A DNA stretch of 64,000 nt from Pyrenochaeta sp. MPI-SDFR-AT-0127 (Eukaryota > Ascomycota > Dothideomycetes > Pleosporales > Cucurbitariaceae), in NCBI GenBank assembly GCA_020747015.1, contig JAGTJM010000029.1, forward strand, positions 1 to 64,000, written 5' to 3'. The notes beneath the pieces were generated by a model. The model made no database searches and was not told the origin of the DNA. It worked only from the letters and a program-made list of their open reading frames with translations. A program made the translations under genes and the position numbers. This document shows positions 34,801 through 46,977 of this stretch, piece after piece. Each line of letters starts with the position of its first letter. The stretch's first letter is position 1.

Positions 34801-35234
34801 CTGCACTACGTCGGCCAATATACTCATCTCCCAGTAGCACCGCCGGTAACCCTGCTGCGGTGCAATTGCTCTGCAGTACGCCTCTGAGAACCACCATTCC
34901 TGCATCTATTGGTGTGGGCCAGGCTCCCATTCACGAATACCTGGAGACAATACCGCAACCTAATATTTCGCACGTCGGCAATACCAACGTACATCCACCC
35001 TTTGCGGCCCGTCCCGCCGCACCATTATCGACTATGGTCGACAACGCAGTGATGACCTTTTCGCCGACGTCGGCTGGTCAACCGCCCATGCCGCAGAACA
35101 TGGCACAAGGGCAGCATCAGCATGTGAGATATCCTTTCCAAGAGCAATTCACAAATGTGACACCCGAGGCGATTACAGGGTTTGCAGAGCATGTGAGTTT
35201 AGAGGAGTGGCAGGGACGCATGGGTGCCTTGTGA
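31829..35234 (+). CDS. Zn2Cys6 transcription factor with fungal_trans domain
   Basis: Five exons: 31829-31969, 32083-32421, 32471-32900, 32947-33510 and 33592-35234; introns of 113, 49, 46 and 81 nt; 1038 aa. The zinc cluster crosses intron 1: Cys38, 41, 48, 54, 57 and 66 (SCTKCRERKVK, then CDRTKPCSACCARG and a last Cys). It is followed by a leucine-rich coiled coil (SYELRKLRTENLRLKEKL) and a basic patch (SSQKRRGPKQKRF). Residues about 170-560 form the fungal_trans middle-homology domain, with the usual TRLAHAIGLHR-like piece (here IRLAHAIGLHRHPKYLD), RQTLWWWMLHMDEQYS and LGRPLGISG. The C-terminal 350 residues are His/Gln/Pro/Ser-rich and disordered. It is a nuclear DNA-binding regulator. No adjacent pathway genes suggest its targets. 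Confidence 0.9.
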
Positions 35235-38200
35235 GCTGGTCAGGCTGGCAGGCAGGTTGGATACGATAGAAGTATGTGGAGCAAATATTTAGTTTTTTGG
35301 GACTTTTATTGGTGCAAATTTGCGTTCGGTTTCGCCGATGTGGTGCTCACGCACAAATGGCCTGGTCGTATTGATAGGTCCCATCGTTCTGCAGCTCATA
35401 TAATGCATCATTGATGATGGTGGCAACCCAAAAATCTGGACAAGTATGCTGTGAATTGCCTTTGGCTGCTCTGTTTTCCATGTGGTGACTGTGTACTCCC
35501 ACCTACTCCTGCGATATGTCGTCATGAGTCAGCGAACAAAAAGAAACGTCGTCTCCCCAACAGCTCCACACCCATGCCCTGCTCTCGGGAACCAAAACTG
35601 CCATATCCACACGCCTCAAGCGTTTCGGCTGACCTGTCATTCCACTTACAGTACGTAAATTGAATCCTTAACGTTTGTCATATCAGGCCTGCCCGTGTGC
35701 TTGGTTTGCGTGGCTGCTGGGATCGGCGCTGCAGCCTCGTTTGGCAAGGGACCTCGTTCCCACGATCACGACACGCCGATGATCACACACGTGGGGAATC
35801 CCGGCGATAGGGTTCTGAAGTGTTAAAGTGCAAATCGGGAGAATGCGGAGGTCTTTTGCTTTATTGCTTGCCGCAATCCTGATACATTATTCCTAGTCAT
35901 ATCAACTATTATAGGTACATGGAAAATAGTACCGAATGCTCAACCTCTATACACTGTCCTTGTATGCAACAATATATCAGCCGGGATAGATTGGCATACA
36001 CACTAGCTGCAGCACCCGTTCCGATAGCCCGGGGTGACAGGCGTTCGGATGCGAGGATCTGGACGGCGAGCATGGCCATGCCTAAAAAGCAATTATTTAT
36101 CGGTGAGTACGTGCTGCATCGTACAGCATCCGGCGCTTGCACAAAAGGCGCACGAGGAAACACGTAGGTTCCCCTCCTTTCTCCACAGCACATCTCGCTA
36201 ACGCAGCTGATGTAAGTTTCTGCAAGGCGTCCGGCATCTAATCTGTCCGATTATCGATCCTGGCGCCAAATTAGCGGAGGGGGCTGGGAAAGTGCCAGAT
36301 TCGCGAAACCTATTACATGGCGTCGTCGATATTTGTTTTCCGAAATGGGGTCACCGCCCTGGCACGTTGAGCCTCATCTTTCGACGATCTCTGTTCATGC
36401 CCAATCGCCGCGGTGTCGACGGTTATTCCAAATCGCTCTCCTAATTAACTTTGTTTTCACTGCTGATCCTGGCTATAACTGACACTTTTTGTGACTACCA
36501 TCGAACCATGATCAACAAAGGAACTTCCCATGACACACTTTGTCGCTTGTCAGGTTTCGCGAAGATGAACGCCCAATTGTTCTACAATGCTTTGGTCATT
36601 AGCCTACGAAGGCGGACGAAAGTGATACTCAAAGCTTCTTGCTTTTCCGTTCTGGATCTCCCATGTTTGCGAATGAGCCATGGCATTGACAGATCAGGCT
36701 CCCCATTTTGCTTGCTCGCTTGTCGAAGTGGATACCAGAAAGGACTTAACGACAGGTGCTCGGGTCCCTTACAGCAGGGTTGGAAGCGAATCCGAATGGT
36801 TGGTTGCAGGATCTTGTACTATCTTTGGTCGCTGCGTAATATCGCGCTTTTTCTGGTACACCACGAGATAACACTTGCTGGAACGGGTGGCTGATCTGCA
36901 GGGCCCGAAAGCCTCATAGTAATCATGTCAAGGGAGTGGAAGCGGTACTAAAGCCCGCACATGAGACTTGGCTATCATTGCGTCATCAGCTAGAAACGAT
37001 CCGAGACAAATGACATCGCAAAAGTATATTGATACGAGACTCACAGTGGGGTTGTTTACCCAGGTTGAACTAATGTATGCCAGATCGGATCACGGCAGTC
37101 GCACAACGCTTAGCTTGGCAGGTATATTATGCTACCATGGCCTGATTCTTGCAGCCTGCACCAACAGCTAGCCCTGACGGAACGCCTCAAGCTGTCACCG
37201 ATCAGATTAGCACGAGATCTGGTGAAAGGGGGGTATTGGCTCATCGTCTCCACAGGTATCAAATTCCCGTCAGGCTTTATGAATGCGATCTGTTGTTGTC
37301 GCCGACTTCATCCTGCAGCTAGCGCTGTGACACTTCTCTACTATTCAATAGACTTTGTCGAGACTGCCGCTTCAAGTACCGAGTGTTGACCTACTCAGAT
37401 AGACTTTCGGCATTAAGACATTCATGAAGTTGTCGATCAAGGCCCATTGGACAAAAGACTTTCGTTCTCACTCGAGCCATATTCATGATTCGTCGGCTGG
37501 ACTACGGAGAATCCCTTGAACCCAATGATTCTACCACGGCCTAATAGGTGAAGCTTCTGACACGGACGGGCTAAGAAATAACTACAGGATCTTAAACGTC
37601 AGCTTCGTATTTATTCTTCCCACCACACCATTTTCATGCGCCTAAGTGAGACCTCAGATTCAAAACGAGTAGCACTCAATCACACCGCCATCCGGCAATC
37701 CGGCTTGACTGAGCGCTTCGCAGGATCCAACCGCCCTGCAGATTTACAGTGCCAACGATCTAGACACTTCTGCCACGCGGCATCGCTAGTTTCCGTGTGA
37801 CAGCAGCAACAGTCTCATCCGATCACGCACCTTTAAGCGTACATGCAGGGTCGCTAGTGACTCAATATACCAAGACAGATTTCAATCGCCCCGTAGGCCC
37901 GCGCGCCTCTGCCGCATCGCGAGCTAGCAGACCGAAACATGGAAGCCATGTGATTGGACATGATAGGATGTGCTTTGTATCATCTTCGACAAGCAAAATA
38001 GGGGTATTGGGGTTGTTGAGGGTTAGGGGGTGTATGGGGACCGTGCAATGGGGCCGCGGAGAGCCGGTGGCTGATGAGAGTATGTGGTCCATTCGGCATG
38101 TGAGAGGGAAGCAGGGACTTGACGTAAGCAACTTGAAAGTATGAGATTGAATGTGATGTGTTGCTCTGAGTAGATGAGTCTAATTGCCCAAAACGCAGGT

Positions 38201-40246
38201 AGCATCAACGCAGTGTTTGTGGGAGATATTCTTCACTTGAGCAGCACAATAGCTTGAAAATGGCAGCTTGTATGAGTTGGAAGGTTGTCTATGATAGTTC
38301 GCGAACTTCTGATCTCAGTTACGTTGTTTAAACTGGATGTTCATCTGAGGTGGGGAAATGCCACATAGTAGCCCTGGGATGTGTTCATGAAGTCAGCGCG
38401 CAATTACGCAGAGCAGCCCTTCTGACATACTCATTGTTTCACCATCACTATGGCATAAGCATTATCTCAAACCGTGAAACACCGCACACACTTCTTCAAA
38501 CAAGTATTACATTCCAGTATTGCGTAGGCACCATCTAGATCCTCTCCAAGTTCGCACAGCGAGGCCAGTGGCCCACTACTACTTGCCCTTCTCCCACAAG
38601 CTTCCCGAACCTGTTTCTCAAATCTTGGTGCTGAAGCATGGAATTTCTGTGCTCGTGGCAAAGGCTTTGAGGGCTTTCCGACGACCAGGGGTAGACATGA
38701 AATACAGTATCCAGCTTTGCTCGTCCCTGAGATGCTGTAATTCCCAAAACAGTAAGCCATAAATTTCCCCCAAATCCGCATCTTCATCGCGGTGTAAGTC
38801 GTCCCCAGAGTTTTCGTGCTCCTTCGAAGGTATAAGTGTCTCGAGCGAAAAGAAGGGGGCGGCGTTTGACACACAGCACAAGTTAGGAAAGATCATACAA
38901 GACACCCTCGTCCCTTATAACCACTCCTATCGTCAACGCAGCATGGTGAGAAATAAATATTTCCAGCCTCTCCATAATGCGTGCAATGCGAGAAGACCAG
39001 CTTTTCGTACGCTTTAACATAGCCTCTGAGTTCTACATAGAACCACTCCCCGCACACTACAGATATTCTCATTCCCCCTTTGCAGAGCATGGAATCAGAC
39101 AGGTTCAAGGTTTTAGAGATATAGCATGTACGTGTATAGGTTCACCATGCAACTCTCCGTTCCCGCTAATCGCACAAACTGACATGTTGACAGTCATGCT
39201 CCTATCCGTTGCTCCACGCCTCTCTCCCACATTTCCCTCCAGAGGAGTAAAATAGCACAAGACCGGCGGGTTCAGAAGGGTTCCAGCACTATGCTTATTA
39301 AGATGGATCAAGCCAGACGCGTTTGGCAGATACCGATGGTTCTGTAGGGCACACATGTTGCAAGGACCCATCACTCCTTCCTCTACGAGGATTTACGCAT
39401 TCGGTTATTACGCAGTTTGCAAAGGACTAGGCACCGAACATGGTTTACAAAAGAGTAGAACATGCACATGCCGTCTCGGTGTAGGAGGATTGGTAAACGT
39501 AGCACGAGCAGCTGTCTCGAATAACACATAGCCTTAACAGTCTTTCCTTTGAGCATAAAATGTATCACACCATACAATCCATTCCCTGTGTCTCAAACGA
39601 TCTACTAATATCCACATTTCGGTACGATTAGACTCTGGAACCACTCCGCACTCAGGATAACGTATACCGCTCAATCAGAACGGAAGGCAATTGTACGTCT
39701 CATCCTCTTCGTGCGTTTCTAGCTACTTGGCATAAACTTCTCTGGCAGGCTTTTAGCACGTATTGAATTAGACGTAAAAAAAAACCCAGCGGCTCGCGAG
39801 TTTGATATCAGGATACGAGGAGCGTTCAGGCGACGGACAGCGTATGAGCTAAAGTCAAGAGGAGGAGAGAAAGTAGAGCAGTAGTAATGTTGATTTGAGT
39901 CTGGTGATAGTAAGGGAGGGGTATGGTATCATTAACATGCACATGCAAATGGCATGACGATGATGAGTACATGTTGAGTGGAACCCCATCTATCAAGGGA
40001 ATCAAGGAGAGGAGAAAAAAAATGATAATAATAGCTTATGACGCAGAGGGGTATATATCCGTGTAAAAACGCCGTGCCCATGTTTCCTCTCCATTCGTCA
40101 ATTTGGCAAATGCGCCATAATACAGACCAAAAAAATTCCACATGCAAAAGTCCAATAAGCTCATATTGGGATCTGTTTGTGTGTGCGCGCTCTGTAAGAA
40201 CTGTGTGATGTCGGTGTTGCAAGGACCGTTAGGCAACTAATCACTT
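35235..40246. other. 5 kb gene-free stretch between convergent genes
   Basis: The flanking genes both end into this stretch, so no promoter is required here, yet it is 5 kb long. I found no spliced gene, domain, terminal inverted repeat or RNA gene. Scattered short frames (for example 36451-36894 and 37797-38144, plus) have no supporting features. It could hold non-coding transcripts or a very old, decayed insertion. Confidence 0.45.
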
Positions 40247-42320
40247 TCACTCTTGCAACTGATGAGTAGGACAAGCTCCTCTGCCCTTCTTGTCCCACCA
40301 TTCCTTGATACATTTCTGAATGGCTGTTAGTACTTGTGCACGATATAATAATAGGTGTGGGCATATATACCTCATGGAACTTGCACCAGCATACTAATCG
40401 TGCCATCTTATCTCCCGCTTCAAAGTCTTCCAGGCAAATGATACACTCCGCCTCCCTTCCCTCATCATCTGTGCAATCTTTCTCCGTTGCAGTATACGGG
40501 AACATACCTCGTGCAGCATGACCCATTCTGTTGTGATTACTCGCGCCTTCACCATTTCCGGCACCAACATTACTCATACCGCGAGTCCGTTGATTGGGAA
40601 GGCTGGCGGAGGTCTGCTGCGTCAGAGGTGTCGGGGCGGGAGAAGCAGAGTGCAGAGCGATACATTCTTCAATGTGCTGTGTGCGTGGACCTTCATCATC
40701 GTCAGGGCCTTTGGGAGGCAGTTCGTGGCCGCAGATGGGACATTCATCCTCTTCTGCGATCTGGCGTCTTGGACGAGGCGGCTGTGGTTGCTGGGGCTGC
40801 AGCGGAGGTGGTTGTGGAATAGGGGCAAACATTGATCGTGGGAACATGTTCGATCCTGTTAGAGAAGTGGAGCTCACGGTCGACGGGCCCTGTGCGTTAT
40901 GAGGGGCTGTGTTCGTGATTGAACGTGAAACGGAAGAATTCTGATGGTATGAGGTTGAGGGTTGAATGTTTGCAGGGTTCGGCAGAGGTGGCAGCCATCG
41001 CTCTGTGAGATTCGAGCCTCCATGGTAGGTCACTCTCCTACTATCATGGCTACTACTAAACGGATCTCGTGGACGTGGTGTTGATCCGTGGCCAAAAGTT
41101 TGCGATGCATTGTGAATAGTTGAAGACGATCGATTTTGGTGTGGTTGGTGCAAATGAGGAGACGAGACGTATGAAGACCGCGAAGATGGGAACTGATTAG
41201 GGTATCGAGACGAAGCCGCTGGATTATACTGCGGTGGAGGGCTGAAATTGGGATCGGGAACACAAGGGTTGCAAACACGGACTTCCTCGCCTCCGCCTAG
41301 TGCTGGGTTGCGATACGGTCCGAAAATGGACATGGCGTCCTCATCGTCACCGGTCAGGTCAATAATGTTTAATGTGTTGTCCGATGGTGGGTGTACAATG
41401 AATTGCCGAGGGATTGTGATACGGTGCGGCGAGCATGAAGAGCACACAACTCTTCCACATTTTCTTGAAGTAATGTTAGCACTCATGTTTTTCAAGTAGG
41501 TTTCGCACGACTACAACGCTTCGCGGAGCCTGTTCGTGATATACTCTCATTCGAGACACTGTACACGAATGCATACTCGCGGTGTAACGAAGCCATAGTG
41601 GTGAGACGTGGGGTGGTAGTACACATACCTGCAATGGTGCTTCCTGAACAAGAAGGTGAAGTACCTCCCACACACTGGACACTGTGAGACTTCAGAGTCG
41701 GGTTGCCAGCGTGGCAAGACAATATCGCTCTGTCTCCTGGCCGGTGCTGTATTTGGCTGCGGAGAGAGTGACGGCGGAGGCAAGGGCGGCAGAGGCGGTA
41801 GGGGCGGCAGGGGTGGCAGCGATGATCGCGACGGTGCCGGTGACGAGTCCAACACGATGGGATCTGAGCTGGTGTTGCCTGTATTGTTCGAGTGCATCCT
41901 GATGCTTGACGGCCGTCTCATGGGCGCGTCGGCCGTTGTCAAGCGTCGCTTGCGGTCGGAGCTGCGGGACGAGGACGAGTCGGTCCGCGGCGGTAAGGGA
42001 CGATTCGGGAGGGTGTAGCGTGAGGACGGGGACTGCGGGGGGATTTCAGATTGTGCAGAAGAGGTGTTGGGCGGTGGGCGGTGGACAGCTTGGTCGGTAC
42101 CGGATTCTCGTAGAAAATCTATCCATGTCTCTCCTCCGTAGGCCTGGAAGTGTGATGCTACAGCGCCGTGGGAAGAGAACCTTGGTGGGAAGTTGTGCGT
42201 GATAGACTCGCCGTCTCCTGCGGTGCTGTCTGTCGACTCGTCGAGGTGTGTGTCGAACCCGCGGGTGCTTTGCGTATACGGTAAGCCCTGGGGTGGGTCT
42301 ATGCTGGTGTTTGGAGGCAT
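40247..42320 (-). CDS. FYVE and RING domain E3 ubiquitin ligase
   Basis: Three exons: 42320-41629, 41463-40371 and 40315-40247, giving 617 aa. A FYVE zinc finger is split by the first intron: QCPVCGRYFTFLFRKHHCR (about residues 212-230), then KCGRVVCSSCSPHRITIP and, after an insert, EVRVCNPC near residue 305. The basic RKHHCRKCG motif should bind phosphatidylinositol 3-phosphate on endosomes or the vacuole. A C-terminal RING-H2-type finger begins at CIICLEDFEAGDKMARLVC near residue 571 and is completed by the last exon (KCIKEWWDKK, CPTHQL). The combination matches the Pib1-type fungal E3 ligases, acting in endosomal and vacuolar membrane protein ubiquitination. The N-terminal and central regions are Pro/Ser-rich and disordered, with a PPL repeat (residues about 180-195). 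The first intron is unusually long for this locus (165 nt). Confidence 0.88.
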
Positions 42321-43449
42321 CCGGAAAGCGTCAGGACAGCGGACCGCCTTCGAGGAGGAAGTGCACGAGTTGGCGAGCAGGCGGTAGAAGAGAAGTGATA
42401 GCACGCAGATATGCCAGGTCTATCACAGTCGACGGAGGGATGGATGGTAGCAGCGTGGTTTCGCAGAAAGTGAAGTCGGCCGCGCACGGCGTTATGGCGC
42501 CACTGCGCTCTGATGCTCAACCTCTCCGACGAGGTTTGGTAATACAGCCAGCGGAAGATTCTACAGCCTCTCATCAGTACAGTATACGATACACGCCCCA
42601 ATACGTGCCACATGCACTTACCCGTCGCGAGTGAAAGCGTCGCGGTGAATGGGCCGGAGGTGCGTGTTGTCCGCGGGGGAGGGCCTGAACGTCTGACGGA
42701 GCCGCTCGTGACAAGGACAAACTGTGGGAGGCTGACGGGATGGCAAATGCAGCAAGAAAAATAGTCAAGGCGCACAAGGCTCTACTCCAAGGCTCATCCA
42801 ACCCCGATATACTTGGACCTGAGGGAAATGTCCACAAGCCTCAGGCTTCACGCCGATGCATCATGCTTAGCTTATCCACACGCGACGATTGGCCTGATCT
42901 AATCGCTGGATCAATGACGGACCGCGGCAATCTGCGCCGCCGCCCCCCCGTTAGACCTTCCGTTTAGCCACCCAAAGTATCGCATCTCTCACGGCCAGAA
43001 ACATCGACCTTGCCATGGCTGTTGGGATGATGCAAGGTGCAATTATATCAAATTACTAATATGTGTCGCCAGCAATGTGGCCTTGCTGGCGTCTTCAACC
43101 TAGAGTATACAAGAAAAAAAAGTCTGCCCCGCCTCACATGCTGTATGCCTGCCCAGTCTACGCCTCGCAAAGAATATGCTAAGCCCCTTCCCCCAGAATG
43201 AAACGCCATAGACTCTGCTTTTCATGGCTCAACGCGAATATACACCAAGGAGATTCGTCAATGCAGCACCTTGTATGTCGTGCGGTATATGCTGAAAACA
43301 AAATAAAATCAACGACGCGCTTTGCCGTTTGCTCAACCAGGCTTGTATGCTTTTTACGTCATGTGCAAGTTCAAAATCAAACATAAGATACACTGAACAT
43401 GCTCAGATTCAGTCTGACAAAGGAGCAAGAATATCTCAAGCAAGGCCAA
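42321..43449. other. Intergenic region
   Basis: This is the promoter region of the FYVE/RING gene and the 3' flank of the TRP-like gene. Short frames such as 42299-42775 and 42574-42837 (minus) overlap the FYVE/RING leader and have no recognisable content. Confidence 0.45.
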
Positions 43450-46400
43450 TCATCGTAGCCTCCTGCTCCGGTCGCTTGTCTGCGTGCTCCCACTGCGGCT
43501 TCGATCCACAAATTCTGCCGACGCTTCGAGATGATTTCCAGCGCCATATCCGTCACTTTGAAGGCTATCCTTCGTCATGTGGTGCTGTACATATCCTGTA
43601 CTCAATGGCCGATCCGGGGCACCTATAGATTGCGGTGGGTCATATTGCATGTTCAATTCACTAGTCCCGTCATGGCGATATATGCTCGATGCTGCCGAAT
43701 GGCCAGGAGACCGTTCAGGCGACGGTTCGCTGGATCCAAACGGGAGGCGTATAGGCTGCCCGCTCGGTTGCAAATATTGGCCTTGGTGTGGTGTTGGGTA
43801 GTGCGGTGTTGCTGGCGTCGGCGAGTCGAGTACTGTCGACAATCGGCCAGGGAGTGCTGCGGCGTCGGTGGACTGGGTTCGTCGAGAGTTCTTTCGTGGT
43901 ATCGTTGGCGTGCGGCTTGGTGGGCCTTGTCCTTGCGTGACGCGTGATGCGCGAGACCCAATCCTGCTGGGAAGTTCGATCCCACCGCCCGTCTCAATAG
44001 GTCCTAACGTTGGCGCAACTGCAGAGATCCTGTATCCTCGATCGTGCTCGATTTCGCTTTGATCAGAATCACTGTCAAAGGATAGTCGCCGTCCGCCAGC
44101 TAGGACGCCCGCTGAAGCCACACCTGGAGCATCCCTATTTCGAGGTGGCGTGTCTGGGCTGTCGCGATACGGCTCCTGTGGCACTTCTGGGGATTCGCCG
44201 TCATCTTCCTCGACCGCCATCATTTGCGGTGGCATGCGTGTGCTCCTTACCACCTCAAATCCCTTGCTCTTTTCCTTCTTGCGACCACCTAGCAAATTCA
44301 GATTCTTGAACCAGCCGGTAGCAGAGGAGACTGGGCTCATGGGATCTGCAGGCCCAGTCTTCAGTTTTCGGGTGGGTTGTGACGACAGGGCAGGTCCACG
44401 GAGGCCATAATAAAAGTCGGATTCTCGCACGGAATAATCTGTCTTGTTTCGGCGCTCAAGATTTGGATCAGAATCGTCTCGATTCATTCGCAGATAAGCT
44501 GGCGCTGGGGTTCCAGAACCACGAGACGGGCCCTCGCCGCCATCCCCAGCCTCAACATCCACATTGTCTGAATATGGCGCGTCTGCGATGTCGGCTGTTC
44601 CAGAAGGCCGGCCTTGCGCACCTGGTCCAATCGAGTCCATGGTGTGCTTGCGTGGTCGAGGAGGTCGATAGTATGGATCTGCAGCATCCAGCGTCGTTCC
44701 CATGGTTGGTCGGCGCGAGCTTTGGTTCGAGCCGCCACTGAGAAAGTTGAAGGGGGTTGCGTTGGTTCCGGGTGTACCTGGACTTGTCCCACCCGTCACG
44801 TACTCCCCGCTGAATTGATCGAAGCCTACGCTCGCACGTTGACTTTCTCTGTCGTAGGGTCCATTGAGAAGTACAGCAGAGCTGGCAGAGAGGCTGCGAG
44901 ACCGACTGTCTATGCGTTGTATGTTCTTGTTCTCGTCGTGCACGAGCATTGCAGCGTTCGAATTGAGGCTACTACGCGCCTGCCTGTGATTGTTTCGCTT
45001 CGATAACTGACGCTTGCCAAACACTGTGGCGAGGCCACCTCGTTGATCCGCACCTGCACCTCCCAGTCTCGCCGCAACTTCAATTATAGTTTGCAACGAG
45101 TTGAGGAAGAAGCCGAACACTAGCACAATGGCGTGGAGTAAAAGAATAGCGTAACCGATCCATCCCTTGGGGGCTTCCGGTACATCCAGAGATGGGACAA
45201 AAGCGACTGAGAGGAGGACGCAAACAAGTCGAACAGCCGAGAAAAAGGTGTGGTAGGCGTTCATTGAAGTGTTGGACTGGAAAGGCCGGAAGGCGTGTAA
45301 AGTTAGGATTAAGATTACTTCGCATATAGCAAGGATAATAATTTGCGCGATACCAGAAGGCTGGATGGCCCCAATGGCGATGCCGCGAATGATGGTCAGT
45401 AATACAGGAATGAATGCAAATGGAGCAGCATCGTCCGAATAGGTGTTGTAAAGTGGTCCGTATATCAGGACTGTAGGTAAGTCATCGAAAAGATGGGCTC
45501 GCGGGCGTGTCGTAAAAATGAACCAAAATATCCAGGTAGCCACAACGGTAACGATGATGAGAAGGACTACGGCTGCAGCCACGACCGAACCTGGTGAACG
45601 TGGAGCTACAACAAGCTGGAAGAGGGATAATGTGATGATCGGTAGCATGAAGAAGTTGAAGACGATGCGGACAATGTTGCCTGCGGTAAAAGGCCAGTTC
45701 TTCCCGGTGAGGTCACCGTCCTGGGTCTTGGTCAGATAACGCGAGAGCCACCGCCCAAGGAAGCCGAGTTGGGTTAGCAAGACCACGATGCCGATAAGAA
45801 CCAGTAAAAAGATAGCCATACAGGCCCAGATGTCTCGGTCCATGGTCATGCCCACATACTGGCCCAGACGAGTCAAACCATAGGTCCCATTAGCAAAGTA
45901 TATGCCGTCCACAAGGCTCTGGGAGCCGTTGCCTTGGCTTACGAAGCTTTGGTTGAACAAAAGGACCGACCAGCTAGCCTGACTAACCACGGGCTGATAG
46001 AAACCAGGGTAATTGAGGCTCAAACTGCCCGCCAAGACGATAAACTGAATGTATTGCAAGCAGTCTCCAAACCCTGGAGTGACGAGGCGCAAGAGATCTT
46101 CGTCTCGCCCATAATTGCTACTCCAACGAAACAGATTTGAGGTTCCCCAAGGACTGCACGTGGCCGCGAAGATGGTTGCAATCGCCACGAGTACGAGCAC
46201 AGCAACGGGCATATAGCAAAGTGCATCGGAAAGCCTGCGCCCCAGGTCTGGAGTAATGTTGGTGGATACGCAGCCAAGGGCCTGAGCACCAGCGTTGCCA
46301 GAAACGATGCGCATTGTTGCCGCCCAAGTCGCAAAGGAATAGGTGCTGTGGAAGTCGTGTGACACGCTGATGGCTGGCAGAGTATACGGATCGCTCGCAT

Positions 46401-46977
46401 TTCCCTTGAAGGCCGGTCCGAGTGGACAGCTCCCGTTGACCACTGATCCGCAGAACTCGTCTGGAGGAGAGGTCCATGCAGAGTAGGTAAGCACCTTGAT
46501 GTTTGTAAACAGGGTTGTGAACTTGTTATTCTGCTGGTCCACGTTCACGATCTTGCCAAACGTCCTATTCGGATTTGTCCAATTGTCATCCCCTTCAGGA
46601 AGATACTCGCCCTCTTGCGCCTGTCCCGACACGTTGCCGTAGACGGTGATGTTTAGGTTGTGACTTGGGGCCATAGTATCGAATGAAGCCCAGACATACA
46701 TGGGCGTAAACTGGAGATAGGGTATCTGAATGTTATTGCGAACAATGTAGACGCGATTGAGGCAGTTGTCGAACTCGACGAACACGGCGCTCGTGAGTGG
46801 GAAGGATGCGATGACGAAGAGGAGGAGCATAGTGGGAAAAGCGTGCAGTGCGGGCAAGAAGTGCCGTTTCCGTCTCGATCGCGGTGGGGGTTGTGTTGGC
46901 TGCAGGGCGGGAATCTCAAGCTGCCTGCTGTTGGGTGATATTGAAGCGCGATTGCGCTGTGTAGTGATTGCCGTCAT
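43450..46977 (-). CDS. TRP-like polytopic membrane protein
   Basis: An intronless gene of 1175 aa from ATG 46977. After a basic N-terminus comes a hydrophobic signal-anchor (AFPTMLLLFVIASFPLTSAV), then a lumenal or extracellular domain of about 190 residues with paired cysteines and N-glycosylation sites (ML-like domain: VFVEFDNCLNRVYIVRNN). About nine transmembrane segments follow between residues 270 and 690 (for example YMPVAVLVLVAIATIFAAT, FLLVLIGIVVLLTQLGFLG, AAVVLLIIVTVVATWIFWF). The rest, about 480 residues, is a long cytosolic tail rich in Ser, Pro, Arg and Gly. This layout is that of the fungal TRP-like family (Flc proteins of yeast, Pkd2/Trp663 of fission yeast), linked to FAD and calcium transport, calcium signalling and wall integrity. 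The frame extends 5' of 46977 without an earlier ATG. Confidence 0.88.
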   Translation of the reverse strand: MTAITTQRNRASISPNSRQLEIPALQPTQPPPRSRRKRHFLPALHAFPTMLLLFVIASFPLTSAVFVEFDNCLNRVYIVRNNIQIPYLQFTPMYVWASFDTMAPSHNLNITVYGNVSGQAQEGEYLPEGDDNWTNPNRTFGKIVNVDQQNNKFTTLFTNIKVLTYSAWTSPPDEFCGSVVNGSCPLGPAFKGNASDPYTLPAISVSHDFHSTYSFATWAATMRIVSGNAGAQALGCVSTNITPDLGRRLSDALCYMPVAVLVLVAIATIFAATCSPWGTSNLFRWSSNYGRDEDLLRLVTPGFGDCLQYIQFIVLAGSLSLNYPGFYQPVVSQASWSVLLFNQSFVSQGNGSQSLVDGIYFANGTYGLTRLGQYVGMTMDRDIWACMAIFLLVLIGIVVLLTQLGFLGRWLSRYLTKTQDGDLTGKNWPFTAGNIVRIVFNFFMLPIITLSLFQLVVAPRSPGSVVAAAVVLLIIVTVVATWIFWFIFTTRPRAHLFDDLPTVLIYGPLYNTYSDDAAPFAFIPVLLTIIRGIAIGAIQPSGIAQIIILAICEVILILTLHAFRPFQSNTSMNAYHTFFSAVRLVCVLLSVAFVPSLDVPEAPKGWIGYAILLLHAIVLVFGFFLNSLQTIIEVAARLGGAGADQRGGLATVFGKRQLSKRNNHRQARSSLNSNAAMLVHDENKNIQRIDSRSRSLSASSAVLLNGPYDRESQRASVGFDQFSGEYVTGGTSPGTPGTNATPFNFLSGGSNQSSRRPTMGTTLDAADPYYRPPRPRKHTMDSIGPGAQGRPSGTADIADAPYSDNVDVEAGDGGEGPSRGSGTPAPAYLRMNRDDSDPNLERRNKTDYSVRESDFYYGLRGPALSSQPTRKLKTGPADPMSPVSSATGWFKNLNLLGGRKKEKSKGFEVVRSTRMPPQMMAVEEDDGESPEVPQEPYRDSPDTPPRNRDAPGVASAGVLAGGRRLSFDSDSDQSEIEHDRGYRISAVAPTLGPIETGGGIELPSRIGSRASRVTQGQGPPSRTPTIPRKNSRRTQSTDAAALPGRLSTVLDSPTPATPHYPTPHQGQYLQPSGQPIRLPFGSSEPSPERSPGHSAASSIYRHDGTSELNMQYDPPQSIGAPDRPLSTGYVQHHMTKDSLQSDGYGAGNHLEASAEFVDRSRSGSTQTSDRSRRLR

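Noticed and set aside
16248..35234. A possible secondary-metabolite cluster suggested by two Zn2Cys6 regulators within 12 kb
   Set aside because: No backbone synthase, P450 or transporter is present. The genes between are housekeeping (MOCS2A-like, RNase II) or unrelated.
41780..41820. GGCGGCAG-type repeats as a mobile or regulatory element
   Set aside because: They encode the PPLPPLPP run of the FYVE/RING protein and are explained by the coding sequence.
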